DNA of 22,839 nucleotides from a virus, in IMG/VR virus record IMGVR_UViG_3300030109_000748, positions 1 to 22,839 of that record, one strand, 5' to 3'. The notes beneath the pieces were generated by a model. That model made no database searches. It was not told the origin of the DNA and worked only from the letters and a program-made list of their open reading frames with translations. Position 1 is the first letter of the stretch. Every line of letters starts with the position of its first letter. Below, piece by piece: positions 7,964 to 14,770 of this stretch. The position numbers and the translations under genes are program-made.

Positions 7964-9065
7964 TTATATGTATCCTTGTATCTCTCATGTATGCTTTACT
8001 ATTTATATATTCGCTTCTTAATATTTGTAATTGTGATTTATATTCTCCCAAAGCCATCTGTGCAGCTTGTGGATCAGAACGTAGTACGTAAGTATGGTAC
8101 TTTGCTCTTGTAATTATTACATCTTTAAACCTATCGTTTAAATCCATGGTATCTCCATGTGCAGATAAGTCAGTATGTACTTTCCAATATTCGTATTCTA
8201 TAGTATATGTGTCTTTGTCAGGTACAGGATGTAAACCAAACTTTTTATCCTGTGTAGTATAAACTAACTCTGGTCTACCAAAATGTTCTTTTGAGTTTAG
8301 TAGGTCTGTTTCTAAAAATCTGTCAGCCCAGTTATCGTAAGTAATATACTTCAGTCTTTTTACAGGTAAGTCTTCAGATATTCTAATGTAGTCTACATCT
8401 AAGTTTGTAGTGGTAACAGTGTTGTTTACAGTGACCACTGTAGATTGTCCAGTTGCTGTAAACGTGGTATCTAGCACAGCACCTTCCCCAAAATCTGTAA
8501 CAGTCAACGTAGTGTTTAAATTTGTAGTATCTTCAGCTGCTGTACCCACTTGTACTTTCAATGCTGCACCGATGCTGTTCGAATCTAACACTCTAACTTG
8601 TATTCTGTAATCTCTATTCTTCACAGTAGACAGTGTCTGATGAGCTGCATAATCATTCAGTCTTAATCTACCATTTCCTGCAGAACTATAACTTGCACTA
8701 CCAGCACCAGCTATGGTTGTCCAACTGCTAATGTCAGAAGTAAACTCACCGTTTGTAGTTAATTCTCTTGGCACTAAACGAAAAGTATCATAGTCAATTT
8801 TTCTATATTCAGCATCACCTGTCTGTGGAGAGTTTGTAGTTGGTAGGTCGTACACTCTCTGTCCTACTTGCGTATCCTGTTTTGTAGATATGTACAAGTC
8901 AGGCACTTCTTGTAGAGTGCTGTACACTTCATGCATAGCTTTCAACACGAACTTCTTCACGGCTGTCTGTACACCTCTGCTGTTTGCAAACGTGGCAGAT
9001 GTCAACTCTGATTCATTCAGTTCGTTAAGTACGTTATTTACTAATGTTAGATAAGTAGTTGCCAT
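7956..9065 (-). CDS. Head-to-tail adaptor (tail tubular protein A, T7 gp11-like) with jelly-roll insertion
   Basis: The 369-residue protein has the helical N-terminus of a short-tail adaptor (TYLTLVNNVLNELNESEL, then VKKFVLKAMHEVYSTLQEVP with QRVYDLP at 70-75) and the expected C-terminus (FGLHPVPDKDTYTIEYEYWK at 276-295, then FKDVIITRAKYHTYVLRSDP). Together these match the gp11 fold that docks on the portal. Residues about 101-231 are extra: they start LTTNGEFTSDISSWTTIAG and alternate short beta strands up to LDVDYIRISEDLP, the pattern of a CBM4/9-type carbohydrate-binding jelly roll. The stop of the previous gene abuts this start as TAAATG. The 3' end overlaps the nozzle gene by 8 nt. Adaptor assignment is firm; the ligand of the inserted domain is unknown. 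Confidence 0.83.
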   Translation of the reverse strand: MATTYLTLVNNVLNELNESELTSATFANSRGVQTAVKKFVLKAMHEVYSTLQEVPDLYISTKQDTQVGQRVYDLPTTNSPQTGDAEYRKIDYDTFRLVPRELTTNGEFTSDISSWTTIAGAGSASYSSAGNGRLRLNDYAAHQTLSTVKNRDYRIQVRVLDSNSIGAALKVQVGTAAEDTTNLNTTLTVTDFGEGAVLDTTFTATGQSTVVTVNNTVTTTNLDVDYIRISEDLPVKRLKYITYDNWADRFLETDLLNSKEHFGRPELVYTTQDKKFGLHPVPDKDTYTIEYEYWKVHTDLSAHGDTMDLNDRFKDVIITRAKYHTYVLRSDPQAAQMALGEYKSQLQILRSEYINSKAYMRDTRIHINA

Positions 9066-9347
9066 TTAACAATTCCATTTACGTAATGATTTATTAATTC
9101 TTGAATTAGGATTACGAGCTGTCTTCTTACTTGTTAGTTTCTTCTTCATGCCTTTCATTCTTGCACAGAAACTTTTTCTACGTTTGGCAGCCTTAGAGCC
9201 TTTCTTCAACTTCGATGGTTTAGTAGTTACAGCCATGCTCAACTTAGAACCGGGGTTCGCTTTCCTGTAAGACTTGATACCTTTTCTGTTCAAGCCTCCT
9301 TTAGGATTCTTACCTTCTTTTCTTTGCCAAGCTGGTGTCTTTGCCAT
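9066..9347 (-). CDS. DUF6321-type small basic protein
   Basis: The 93-residue protein reads AKTPAWQRKEGKNPKGGLNR at the start and GSKAAKRRKSFCARMKGMKK in the middle, ending NSRINKSLRKWNC. I recognise this as the DUF6321 pattern, a small phage protein family of unknown function. It is strongly basic, with two conserved-looking Cys residues (in SFCARM and at the C-terminus). It sits in tandem with another Lys-rich gene and starts directly at that gene's stop (TAAATG), with only a weak AGAAG ribosome-binding site, so translation is likely coupled. A packaged DNA-binding or virion-interior role is an inference from charge and location between head and tail genes. Confidence 0.85.
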   Translation of the reverse strand: MAKTPAWQRKEGKNPKGGLNRKGIKSYRKANPGSKLSMAVTTKPSKLKKGSKAAKRRKSFCARMKGMKKKLTSKKTARNPNSRINKSLRKWNC

Positions 9348-9569
9348 TTATCTTCTGCCACCCTTTGACATGTACTTAGTTTTCTTTCCACCTTTAGCCA
9401 TGTATTTAGATTTCTTCATACCGCCTTTAGCCATGTATTTAGATTTCTTTCCGCCTCTAGCCATCTTTGCCATGTTCTTGGATGTTTTACCACCACCCAT
9501 CATCTTCTTCTTGGCCATTCCGCCTTTCATCATCTTCGCTTTATTTTTTGTTGTTTTTCTTCCGGGCAT
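9348..9569 (-). CDS. Lys/Met/Gly-rich repetitive miniprotein
   Basis: The 73-residue protein is built almost only of Lys, Met, Gly, Ala, Ser and Arg. Its C-terminal half repeats a KKSKYMAKGG unit: residues about 42-50, 53-61 and a variant KKTKYMSKGG near 62-71. Repeats are visible at DNA level too. An AAAGGA site 7-8 nt upstream supports the ATG, and the start overlaps the end of the 232-aa gene by 29 nt. No enzymatic motif exists. The charge suggests binding to DNA, RNA or acidic virion proteins, similar in kind to viral protamine-like proteins, but this is inference. Small KGG-rich proteins occur in other marine phages from memory. Low complexity makes homology searches unreliable. Confidence 0.75.
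   Translation of the reverse strand: MPGRKTTKNKAKMMKGGMAKKKMMGGGKTSKNMAKMARGGKKSKYMAKGGMKKSKYMAKGGKKTKYMSKGGRR
9391..9449 (-). repeat. 26-bp tandem-type direct repeat in basic miniprotein gene
   Basis: A 26-bp sequence starting CCTTTAGCCATGTATTTAGA on the plus strand occurs identically at 9391-9416 and 9424-9449, giving a period of 33 bp, equal to 11 codons. It encodes the KKSKYMAKGG units. A diverged third unit lies around 9362-9386. The identity over third codon positions points to recent duplication. Confidence 0.85.
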
Positions 9570-10239
9570 TTGTCTTCCTTTCTGATTGGTTATATAAGTT
9601 ATTAAAAGTTACGTCAGGATCAGTGTACGTATCGTGTATCTCTGCAGAGTGTACATACTGGCTAGGTGCAAAGTCTGGTGGCCCTTCGCCTGCTACCCAC
9701 AGAGCAGGATTAGTAACACGAACCCTGTTGTTTGGTAATGCAACTATGTTGCCTGTCCATTTGTCAGCGTCTATCAACTGGAGTACATGACTCTGTTTGT
9801 GCTGTGCAGGATCGTCTGATATGTGGCTGTCTGTATAATCAACCGTAAACAAATACCGACCCTTGTAAAAATCCCCTCCTATTTTACACATCCATGGACT
9901 TGAACTTACTCTGTCCATCACTACTACTGAGTGACCTCTTGAGGAACAGTCCCAAGGCTGTGCGAGATGTGTATCCATTCGTTCTGGCATTCCTTCTAAC
10001 ACCTCATCCGCAATCAAACTGGTGATTGGCATTCTAGCCCACATCGCACCACCGACTACGTTGTCTTCTTCTTCGATACCAGTAAACACCACCTGAAAAC
10101 TTAGACATCTGTCTGGCACTGTGTTGACTGCTATTGCTAACCCATGTAAATACTCACCGTGGTATTTCATATGGTTATGCGTAAACTCCTTACGTACCCA
10201 ACACTTAAAGTGCGGGATATTTGAAATTAGGTAGCTCAA
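9541..10239 (-). CDS. Conserved phage structural protein of unknown role
   Basis: The 232-residue protein opens SYLISNIPHFKCWVRKEFTH, a start I associate with conserved proteins near the capsid and tail-adaptor genes of marine phages. It has mixed alpha/beta composition, many His and Trp residues, and motifs GGAMWARMPITSLI (about 63-76) and HLAQPWDCSSRGHSVVVMDR (about 92-111). No catalytic signature can be claimed. Translation starts at TTG, not ATG: an AGGAG site (10247-10251) lies 7 nt upstream of the TTG at 10239, and the conserved-looking N-terminus agrees with it. It overlaps the upstream coiled-coil gene by 35 nt and the downstream basic gene by 29 nt. A head-completion or structural role is a guess from position. 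Confidence 0.78.
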   Translation of the reverse strand: MSYLISNIPHFKCWVRKEFTHNHMKYHGEYLHGLAIAVNTVPDRCLSFQVVFTGIEEEDNVVGGAMWARMPITSLIADEVLEGMPERMDTHLAQPWDCSSRGHSVVVMDRVSSSPWMCKIGGDFYKGRYLFTVDYTDSHISDDPAQHKQSHVLQLIDADKWTGNIVALPNNRVRVTNPALWVAGEGPPDFAPSQYVHSAEIHDTYTDPDVTFNNLYNQSERKTNARKKNNKK

Positions 10240-10411
10240 GTTGTTTCTCCTGTTCTACCTTCCCCTGATCGTTGTTATCTAATTTTTGCAATATTAAATT
10301 TATTGCTGTCTCCATAGTTTCCATTCTTTTATTTAAAGAATCTATTTCTTTATGATTTACAGATTTTGGTTTGTAAATTTTTTGAGTGGCTCTCAAATCA
10401 TGCGTTGCCAT
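10205..10411 (-). CDS. Small coiled-coil protein
   Basis: The 68-residue protein has a predicted amphipathic helix from about residue 18 to 46 (KEIDSLNKRMETMETAINLI followed by LQKL) with heptad-like hydrophobic spacing, then a charged tail ending LPNFKYPAL. The function is unknown. An AAAGGA site about 7 nt upstream of the ATG supports it. It is the first gene after the hairpin that follows the capsid genes, and its 3' end overlaps the TTG start of the next gene by 35 nt. Confidence 0.72.
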   Translation of the reverse strand: MATHDLRATQKIYKPKSVNHKEIDSLNKRMETMETAINLILQKLDNNDQGKVEQEKQLELPNFKYPAL

Positions 10412-10430
10412 TTATTTTCCTTTGTTTAAA

Positions 10431-10459
10431 TTGAGGGAGAAGAATAACCCCTCCCTCAA
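10431..10459 (-). terminator. Hairpin downstream of capsid genes, possible attenuating terminator
   Basis: A perfect 9-bp stem (TTGAGGGAG at 10431-10439 pairing with CTCCCTCAA at 10451-10459) encloses an 11-nt loop in the 60-nt gap after the decoration-like gene. On the transcribed strand only a short TTTAAAC follows, so this is at best a weak or partly read-through terminator. T7 also has its main terminator just after the capsid gene, which makes a role in setting capsid mRNA levels plausible. It could also act as an mRNA 3'-end stabiliser. Confidence 0.6.
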
Positions 10460-10471
10460 AGTTATTTAGTA

Positions 10472-10936
10472 TTAACTTACAGTGTCGTGTTGTGAGTCAG
10501 TATTTAAATCGTCTTCTTCAATACCTGATACGTCACACATAACAGCCCATACTCTAATCTTACCAGCAGATGAATCTGCACCACCAATAAGTATGTCTAA
10601 AGTGTCTGCAGATGCTGCTACGTGTCTAGCAGTCGCAGTCAATGTGCCATAACCTGTAGCATTAGTGTCACCGTCAACATAAATGTCAACGTCTCCACCT
10701 GTAATACCTAAGTCCATAGTAGCAGAACTAGAAAGTGCAGTTATCACTTCTATTCCAGCCTCCATGATCAAAGTCTCTGCAGGTATGTCTATCACTTGTA
10801 AGACATCTCCATTGTCTGGGCCAGTATCGGCTCTGACTTGAGATAGATCAATAGTGTTTTCAACTAAATATGGAACCCTCCCGTTGGAAGGATGTCCAGT
10901 AGTGCCTCCGGCACCTGTCAAATTAAGTGTACCCAT
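10472..10936 (-). CDS. Putative capsid decoration or minor head protein
   Basis: The 154-residue protein lies directly after the major capsid gene. It is acidic, Gly/Thr/Ala-rich and all-beta: DVLQVIDIPAETLIMEAGIE (about 44-63), ATMDLGITGGDVDIYVDGD (about 72-90) and KIRVWAVMCDVSGIE (about 125-139). This strand pattern is familiar from marine phage structural proteins encoded next to the capsid gene, where decoration or head-stabilising roles have been suggested. There is an AAAGGA site upstream of the ATG. No motif proves binding to the capsid; the placement and composition are the evidence. Confidence 0.7.
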   Translation of the reverse strand: MGTLNLTGAGGTTGHPSNGRVPYLVENTIDLSQVRADTGPDNGDVLQVIDIPAETLIMEAGIEVITALSSSATMDLGITGGDVDIYVDGDTNATGYGTLTATARHVAASADTLDILIGGADSSAGKIRVWAVMCDVSGIEEDDLNTDSQHDTVS

Positions 10937-10961
10937 TTGTCAATTCCTTTCCAAGTTAAAA

Positions 10962-11918
10962 TTAAGAGTCTAAGTCCATGAGCCCTTTGAACACGCCTTT
11001 GAAGCCTGTATCAGATTCAGCTCTTAGAACTTTTCTTCCATAAACATGTAATCCTCTTACGATGTCAGAGAAACTATCTGGGTCTCTTATTACTTCGGTC
11101 TTTGCAATATGAGATGCAGTAGCAACGCCAGACATATGTCCGTATAGGATTAATGTTTGCCCAGATGTGCTTGATGATCCAAAAACTTGGGTGGCTGCAC
11201 TACCAGTAGTACCAACGCCTATTGCATTACTTACATATAAATCAAAGTTATGCAATTTACCATCGGTGACTCTACCGTTTAGAAGAGGAGATGTTCCTCC
11301 ACCAGTTACAGACATATCCATAATTTTAGAACCAGACTGTCTTAACACTTCATAAAACTGAGGTGGTGCAACGAGCCATCTGTTCTCTTCTGGTACATCA
11401 TTTTTATCTAATTCAGTAGCAGCTTGAGATACTAGATTAGCAACTTCATCACCAGTGTTAGCTGATGTGCTTTGAGTTCCTAATGTACCTGTAGATGCTA
11501 CAGCGTTATCATAGATATATTTCAACACATTATAGTCATAATTCTTCTTTAATGCATAAGCACCTGAAGAGGTTGCTAGTGCTTCAAAGTTGATATGTGA
11601 CTGTCTTTCTTCAATATCATCTACTTTAAATGCAAAGTAACTACCTTGGTCGATAGTCAATTGAATTTGATTATCGTCTAGGTTCTCTGTATTTACAGTT
11701 TGACCTCTAGCATAGTCTTTGACTGTGATAGTTGGTTCTTTGATGATGTTTACCGTATCGCCAAAATTCTCGATTTCCCCAGTGTAGTCAGTATTAGTAA
11801 TAGCTTCTACGACTGATGCCCTACGGAAATACTTGAGAACTTTTTGACTGTATATCGCTGGTGCCCAGTTACCAACCGGTAAGTTTTGGTATCCGGCAGC
11901 GGATGACATAGTAGCCAT
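10962..11918 (-). CDS. Major capsid protein (HK97-like fold)
   Basis: The 318-residue protein follows the scaffold gene and has the signatures of a HK97-fold coat protein: an N-terminal arm (NLPVGNWAPAIYSQKVLKYF), an E-loop/P-domain region (GDTVNIIKEPTITVKDYARG at about 53-72, then IQLTIDQGSYFAFKVDDIEE), a spine-helix region (ALKKNYDYNVLKYIYDNAVA) and an A-domain core (PEENRWLVAPPQFYEVLRQ at about 173-191 and a late IVRGLHVYGRKVL). The protein would form the icosahedral shell around the scaffold. A strong AAAGGAG site precedes the ATG. A second in-frame ATG three codons later is a less likely start. Family-level assignment is confident; the exact subfamily is not. Confidence 0.9.
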   Translation of the reverse strand: MATMSSAAGYQNLPVGNWAPAIYSQKVLKYFRRASVVEAITNTDYTGEIENFGDTVNIIKEPTITVKDYARGQTVNTENLDDNQIQLTIDQGSYFAFKVDDIEERQSHINFEALATSSGAYALKKNYDYNVLKYIYDNAVASTGTLGTQSTSANTGDEVANLVSQAATELDKNDVPEENRWLVAPPQFYEVLRQSGSKIMDMSVTGGGTSPLLNGRVTDGKLHNFDLYVSNAIGVGTTGSAATQVFGSSSTSGQTLILYGHMSGVATASHIAKTEVIRDPDSFSDIVRGLHVYGRKVLRAESDTGFKGVFKGLMDLDS

Positions 11919-11943
11919 ATTCTTCTCCTTTATATTTGGTTAG

Positions 11944-12840
11944 TTAATCGTTTAAAACTTGACCAGTTCTAACGGCCTGATCAATCTCCGCTTCATACTT
12001 CTCAAACTCCCATGGTTTGAGTTTCTGAATGTCAGACATCTTCCAAACCTTTCCAGTCTTACCAGTAGTGTTTATCTGCCTTGCAGCAGTTTTAGTCACG
12101 GCTCTGGCAGCCTGTTTAGATTTATCAGAAGTCGGTTTCCTATTCATACCTATGTCCGCTTTATACAAATCAACAGTCCTACTTGCCCAAACAGGATCGG
12201 TATTGTTCTTTGTTATACCTTCAGAAATGCTTTTGGGCTGTTGCTCTAACCACTCTAAAAATTCAGATGATTTCTTGATCTCATCGAAATCTGGGTGATT
12301 GTTCAAAAGCTGTTTGTAAGCAGATTGCACTTTGATTTTTTTCTCTTTCTCAGTGAGTCTACCTATTTCAGCTTGAAGGTCTTCAACTTGCTTCGATGCC
12401 ATATTGTGAGATATGGTCTCTACAACTTGATATACATCCGGATATTGATCTCTAAACTTATCAAGTTCTTCAGGTGTCTTTGGTGGAGCATATTTATTTC
12501 TAGGTTCTTCTATAGCTTTTCTTTGTGCTTCTAGAGTTTCCTTTTCTTGCTTCCATTCGGACAGCTTCTGATCGTAATACTTTTTAAGATCATCGTATCT
12601 TTTCTTATACTTACCTTCGTCTTCCTGAACTATCTCTTCTTTCTTTTCAGGTTGGGTGGAATCTATAAAACCTTCTACTTCTGGAGTGGCTTCCATCACG
12701 GCCTTGATGTCAGTGTCCTCAGTTTCTGTTTCTTCTTCCTCAGCAGTAACTACTCTATCTTTTCCCTTGTACATATCTCCACGAGGGTCTGTTTTAAGTG
12801 CTTCTGCTTTATTGCGTACATTGGTCTTTCCTTTTGCCAT
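11944..12840 (-). CDS. Capsid scaffolding protein
   Basis: The 298-residue protein is highly charged, with an acidic N-terminal third (EEEETETEDTD near 34-44), a central coiled coil (about 76-115, KYKKRYDDLKKYYDQKLSEW; and about 150-175, QVEDLQAEIGRLTEKEKKIK) and a basic, Trp-containing C-terminus (VWKMSDIQKLKPWEFEKYEA). This layout, immediately before the major capsid gene, is the classic phage assembly scaffold, which templates the procapsid and leaves before DNA fills it. The basic C-terminal helix-turn-helix is where other scaffolds bind the coat. An AAAGGA site lies 8 nt before the ATG. A 114-nt leader with paired repeats lies upstream. No protease gene was seen nearby. Confidence 0.85.
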   Translation of the reverse strand: MAKGKTNVRNKAEALKTDPRGDMYKGKDRVVTAEEEETETEDTDIKAVMEATPEVEGFIDSTQPEKKEEIVQEDEGKYKKRYDDLKKYYDQKLSEWKQEKETLEAQRKAIEEPRNKYAPPKTPEELDKFRDQYPDVYQVVETISHNMASKQVEDLQAEIGRLTEKEKKIKVQSAYKQLLNNHPDFDEIKKSSEFLEWLEQQPKSISEGITKNNTDPVWASRTVDLYKADIGMNRKPTSDKSKQAARAVTKTAARQINTTGKTGKVWKMSDIQKLKPWEFEKYEAEIDQAVRTGQVLND

Positions 12841-12856
12841 TTTACTATTCCTTTCT

Positions 12857-12925
12857 CAGTGCCTCCTACGAGGGTGGCTGGTTACGGGTTTAAAAATCCA
12901 GTGCCGAGGCAAATCGGGTGGCTGG
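12857..12925 (-). repeat. Paired repeat in the scaffold-capsid leader
   Basis: Two related elements occupy 12857-12881 and 12899-12925, in the only non-coding stretch over 100 nt in the window. On the transcribed strand each reads CCAGCCACCC, then an unrelated 8-10 nt centre, then GGCACTG. The flanks are identical between copies and the centres differ. Within each copy, CAGCC can pair with GG(CA)CTG leaving a 2-nt bulge; the first copy extends this to CCAG/CTGG. They are 17 nt apart. The function is unknown; they could be RNA stem-loops, protein-binding sites or promoter-associated elements controlling capsid expression. Confidence 0.7.
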
Positions 12926-12928
12926 AAC

Positions 12929-12950
12929 TTTTAGTCATCATCAACTAAAA
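12929..12950 (-). other. AT-rich hairpin after the Pro-rich structural gene
   Basis: A 7-bp stem (TTTTAGT at 12929-12935 with ACTAAAA at 12944-12950) closes an 8-nt loop just after the TAA of the 326-aa gene. It has no GC core and no U-tract after it, so it is not a convincing intrinsic terminator. It may mark the 5' end of the capsid leader or an RNA-processing site. Confidence 0.4.
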
Positions 12951-12954
12951 CTTT

Positions 12955-13935
12955 TTAAGTCATCCTACCTTTAGGTGACTGAACTCTTTCGGGTTGTGGA
13001 TTGCCTTCTGCCAACTGTTCTTCCTGTATAGCTCTTTCTGTTTCGGCTTTCCCCCTATTGTTTATTTTTTCTAACTTATCTAGACCTATGATTTTTGCTA
13101 TGTTTGGTCTAATTGTTACTTCTCTGTTAGATACAAGAACAGGTGTTTTACCACCTTGATCTGTTTGTTTCAATGTTCCTTGATTTATTAATCTTCCTTC
13201 TTCTTCTTCAGCTTTTTTTATCATCTGTTCAATGTCTGTCAATCCTGCAAACTCTACAGCAGCTGCGTTGATTACGAATGACCCCTCTGGTAAGTCCATC
13301 GGCACATCATCTGCTATACCTGTATTGCTTTTTCCGGGGACATCAATCATTCCATTCTTCTGTGGATTAGCATCTGTATTTACCATCTCTTCTTGTGGCA
13401 TTGCAGGTACTTCTAATCCTCTTGCTGCTTCTACTACAGGTTGTTGAGCAGGCTGTGGTGCAGGTGCTGGTGTAGGTGGTGGTGCTGGTGGCTGTTCTCT
13501 GGTCATTTGTCTAGGAGGCACGTCTCCTCCCTGTGGTTGCACAGGCTGTTTTTGTCCGAACAATTCAGCCAATATTTCTTCTTTGTTTTCTACATTGTAT
13601 AAATTTCCATATTCTTCTACGGTCATTTCTTCTCCCGGTTCCATAGAACCTTCTGGCATTTCTCTTTCACCTTCTGGTAGTTGTCCTGTTCTACCTTTAA
13701 AATCTAATATAAAAAATTCTTCTACTGCAGGTGCTAATTGTCTCATTCTAGTAAATTCTTCAGGACTTAAATTTTTTTCATATCTTTCTTTTAATCTTAG
13801 TGAATCAACTTGCGGATCACCTCTACCTAAAAACTCATGGTCTAGTTGTTCCATGGATAAACCTGCTGGCTGTTCTATAGGTTGTTCTACAGGTATCTCA
13901 CCGTTTGCTATCATATTTTCATTTCCTACGACCAT
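12955..13935 (-). CDS. Pro-rich phage structural protein
   Basis: The 326-residue protein is acidic with a long Pro/Gln/Ala linker (about residues 138-168, QPPAPPPTPAPAPQPAQQP). After it comes GIADDVPMDLPEGSFVINAA (about 206-225), AVEFAGLTDIEQMIKKA and VLVSNREVTIRPNIAKIIGL. The DDV-x-x-L-x-x-GSFV pattern resembles the DDVPA-L-GEFVV element I know from virion structural proteins of marine phages. Its role is unknown; placement just before the scaffold suggests a minor head or internal protein. The start at 13935 overlaps the lysozyme gene by 10 nt with a weak ribosome-binding site; an ATG at 13914 (Met8) has an AGGA site 9-10 nt upstream and is a serious alternative. Confidence 0.75.
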   Translation of the reverse strand: MVVGNENMIANGEIPVEQPIEQPAGLSMEQLDHEFLGRGDPQVDSLRLKERYEKNLSPEEFTRMRQLAPAVEEFFILDFKGRTGQLPEGEREMPEGSMEPGEEMTVEEYGNLYNVENKEEILAELFGQKQPVQPQGGDVPPRQMTREQPPAPPPTPAPAPQPAQQPVVEAARGLEVPAMPQEEMVNTDANPQKNGMIDVPGKSNTGIADDVPMDLPEGSFVINAAAVEFAGLTDIEQMIKKAEEEEGRLINQGTLKQTDQGGKTPVLVSNREVTIRPNIAKIIGLDKLEKINNRGKAETERAIQEEQLAEGNPQPERVQSPKGRMT

Positions 13936-14399
13936 TTACCAGTTTCCATCATTTTTGCTAATATGTTTGCTCTTGTTTTTACTTGACCTGCCCATTTGCT
14001 GTCTAGCATTTGTTTGCTGGCTTCTTTATAATTACCAGTCATTACAGCTTTAAAAAACTTAGGCCATGCTTGTTCATTAAATCTAGAACAGCCCATGTTA
14101 AACACCATATCTATAATTACAGTTTTTCTAGGTTCGTTTAAGTTTTCCATGAAACCCCAGTGGTTTACTTCTCTTAACACTCTGTCTACATCATTAGATA
14201 GTAAAATCTTTGCCTCTTCTTCTGTAATACCAAGACCGTCTCCGGCTACGTTTCTACCTACACCAATGGTAGGATGTCCAACTAAAGTGTCTCCAGCTCT
14301 TATTTCTTTACCATTTGCATCATCGTACACTTTTAACTTCATACCTTCATGCAAGATAAGTTTTTCTATTAGTTTATTTCTCGTATCTTTAGTAATCAT
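13926..14399 (-). CDS. Endolysin, T4-type lysozyme (GH24)
   Basis: The 157-residue protein is the size of T4 lysozyme and carries its active-site pattern. LILHEGMKLKVYDD places Glu18 nine residues before Asp27, matching Glu11 and Asp20 of T4, and PTIGVGRN supplies Thr44, matching Thr26 after an 11-residue insertion. A later FNMGCSRFNE and WAGQVKTRANILAKMMETG match the C-terminal lobe. It would hydrolyse the glycosidic bonds of peptidoglycan to lyse the host. No signal peptide or SAR segment is seen, so it needs a holin, and the next gene upstream encodes one. The ATG overlaps the holin stop (ATGA) and lacks a good ribosome-binding site, so translation is probably coupled to the holin. Confidence 0.93.
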   Translation of the reverse strand: MITKDTRNKLIEKLILHEGMKLKVYDDANGKEIRAGDTLVGHPTIGVGRNVAGDGLGITEEEAKILLSNDVDRVLREVNHWGFMENLNEPRKTVIIDMVFNMGCSRFNEQAWPKFFKAVMTGNYKEASKQMLDSKWAGQVKTRANILAKMMETGKWS

Positions 14400-14761
14400 T
14401 TTTTAAATTGTCCTATTGATTTCAAACCAAAACTAGCACCGATACTTGCAAGAATACCCCAGCTCAACCAATCAGGGCAGTCTTCTCTCAAGAATCTAAA
14501 CCCATCAGATAAATATGGCTGTGCAGCAGGAATGAAGCACGCTACTATGATGGAAATGAAGCAAATTGTCCAAAGCTCGTCTTTCCAGCTATCTGCAGAA
14601 GCATCCATTGCTTTCTCTTCCCAGTTTGCATCACTCTGCACTCTCTTTACTTGTGCTTCTATCTTTGCTACTTCTAGCTTTTGTTTTATCTCTGCTTTCT
14701 TCTGTCTACCCTTCAACCATGTTCCTGCTATGTTTGCTATTGGGCTTAAAAATTGTAACAT
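14396..14761 (-). CDS. Holin, 3TM GTA-type family
   Basis: The 121-residue protein begins with a hydrophobic stretch (MLQFLSPIANIAGTWL), continues with a basic coiled region (about 19-50), and then has SWKDELWT (58-65) leading into a membrane segment (about 63-81, TICFISIIVACFIPA) and a second one (about 98-114, WLSWGILASIGASFGL). The SWKDE-W...P...GF...P-W order matches the three-TM holin family first named from gene transfer agents. It would make lesions in the inner membrane so that the adjacent lysozyme reaches the cell wall. An AAGGAG site lies upstream of the ATG, and the stop overlaps the lysozyme start. Confidence 0.83.
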   Translation of the reverse strand: MLQFLSPIANIAGTWLKGRQKKAEIKQKLEVAKIEAQVKRVQSDANWEEKAMDASADSWKDELWTICFISIIVACFIPAAQPYLSDGFRFLREDCPDWLSWGILASIGASFGLKSIGQFKK

Positions 14762-14770
14762 GTTTGCTCC

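Noticed and set aside
12547-12948. Plus-strand frame opposite the scaffold gene, rich in Phe/Leu
   Set aside because: The complement of Lys/Glu-rich coding gives Phe/Leu runs that imitate membrane proteins; there is no ribosome-binding site and every neighbour is on the other strand. Frames at 13583-14053, 14532-14825 and 18700-19305 were rejected for the same reason.
12929-12950. Intrinsic terminator
   Set aside because: The stem is AT-only apart from one pair and no U-tract follows; it is listed only as a hairpin.
12841-12954. Promoter for the scaffold-capsid genes
   Set aside because: A promoter is likely somewhere here, but no convincing -35/-10 pair or phage-polymerase consensus could be picked out, so none is called.
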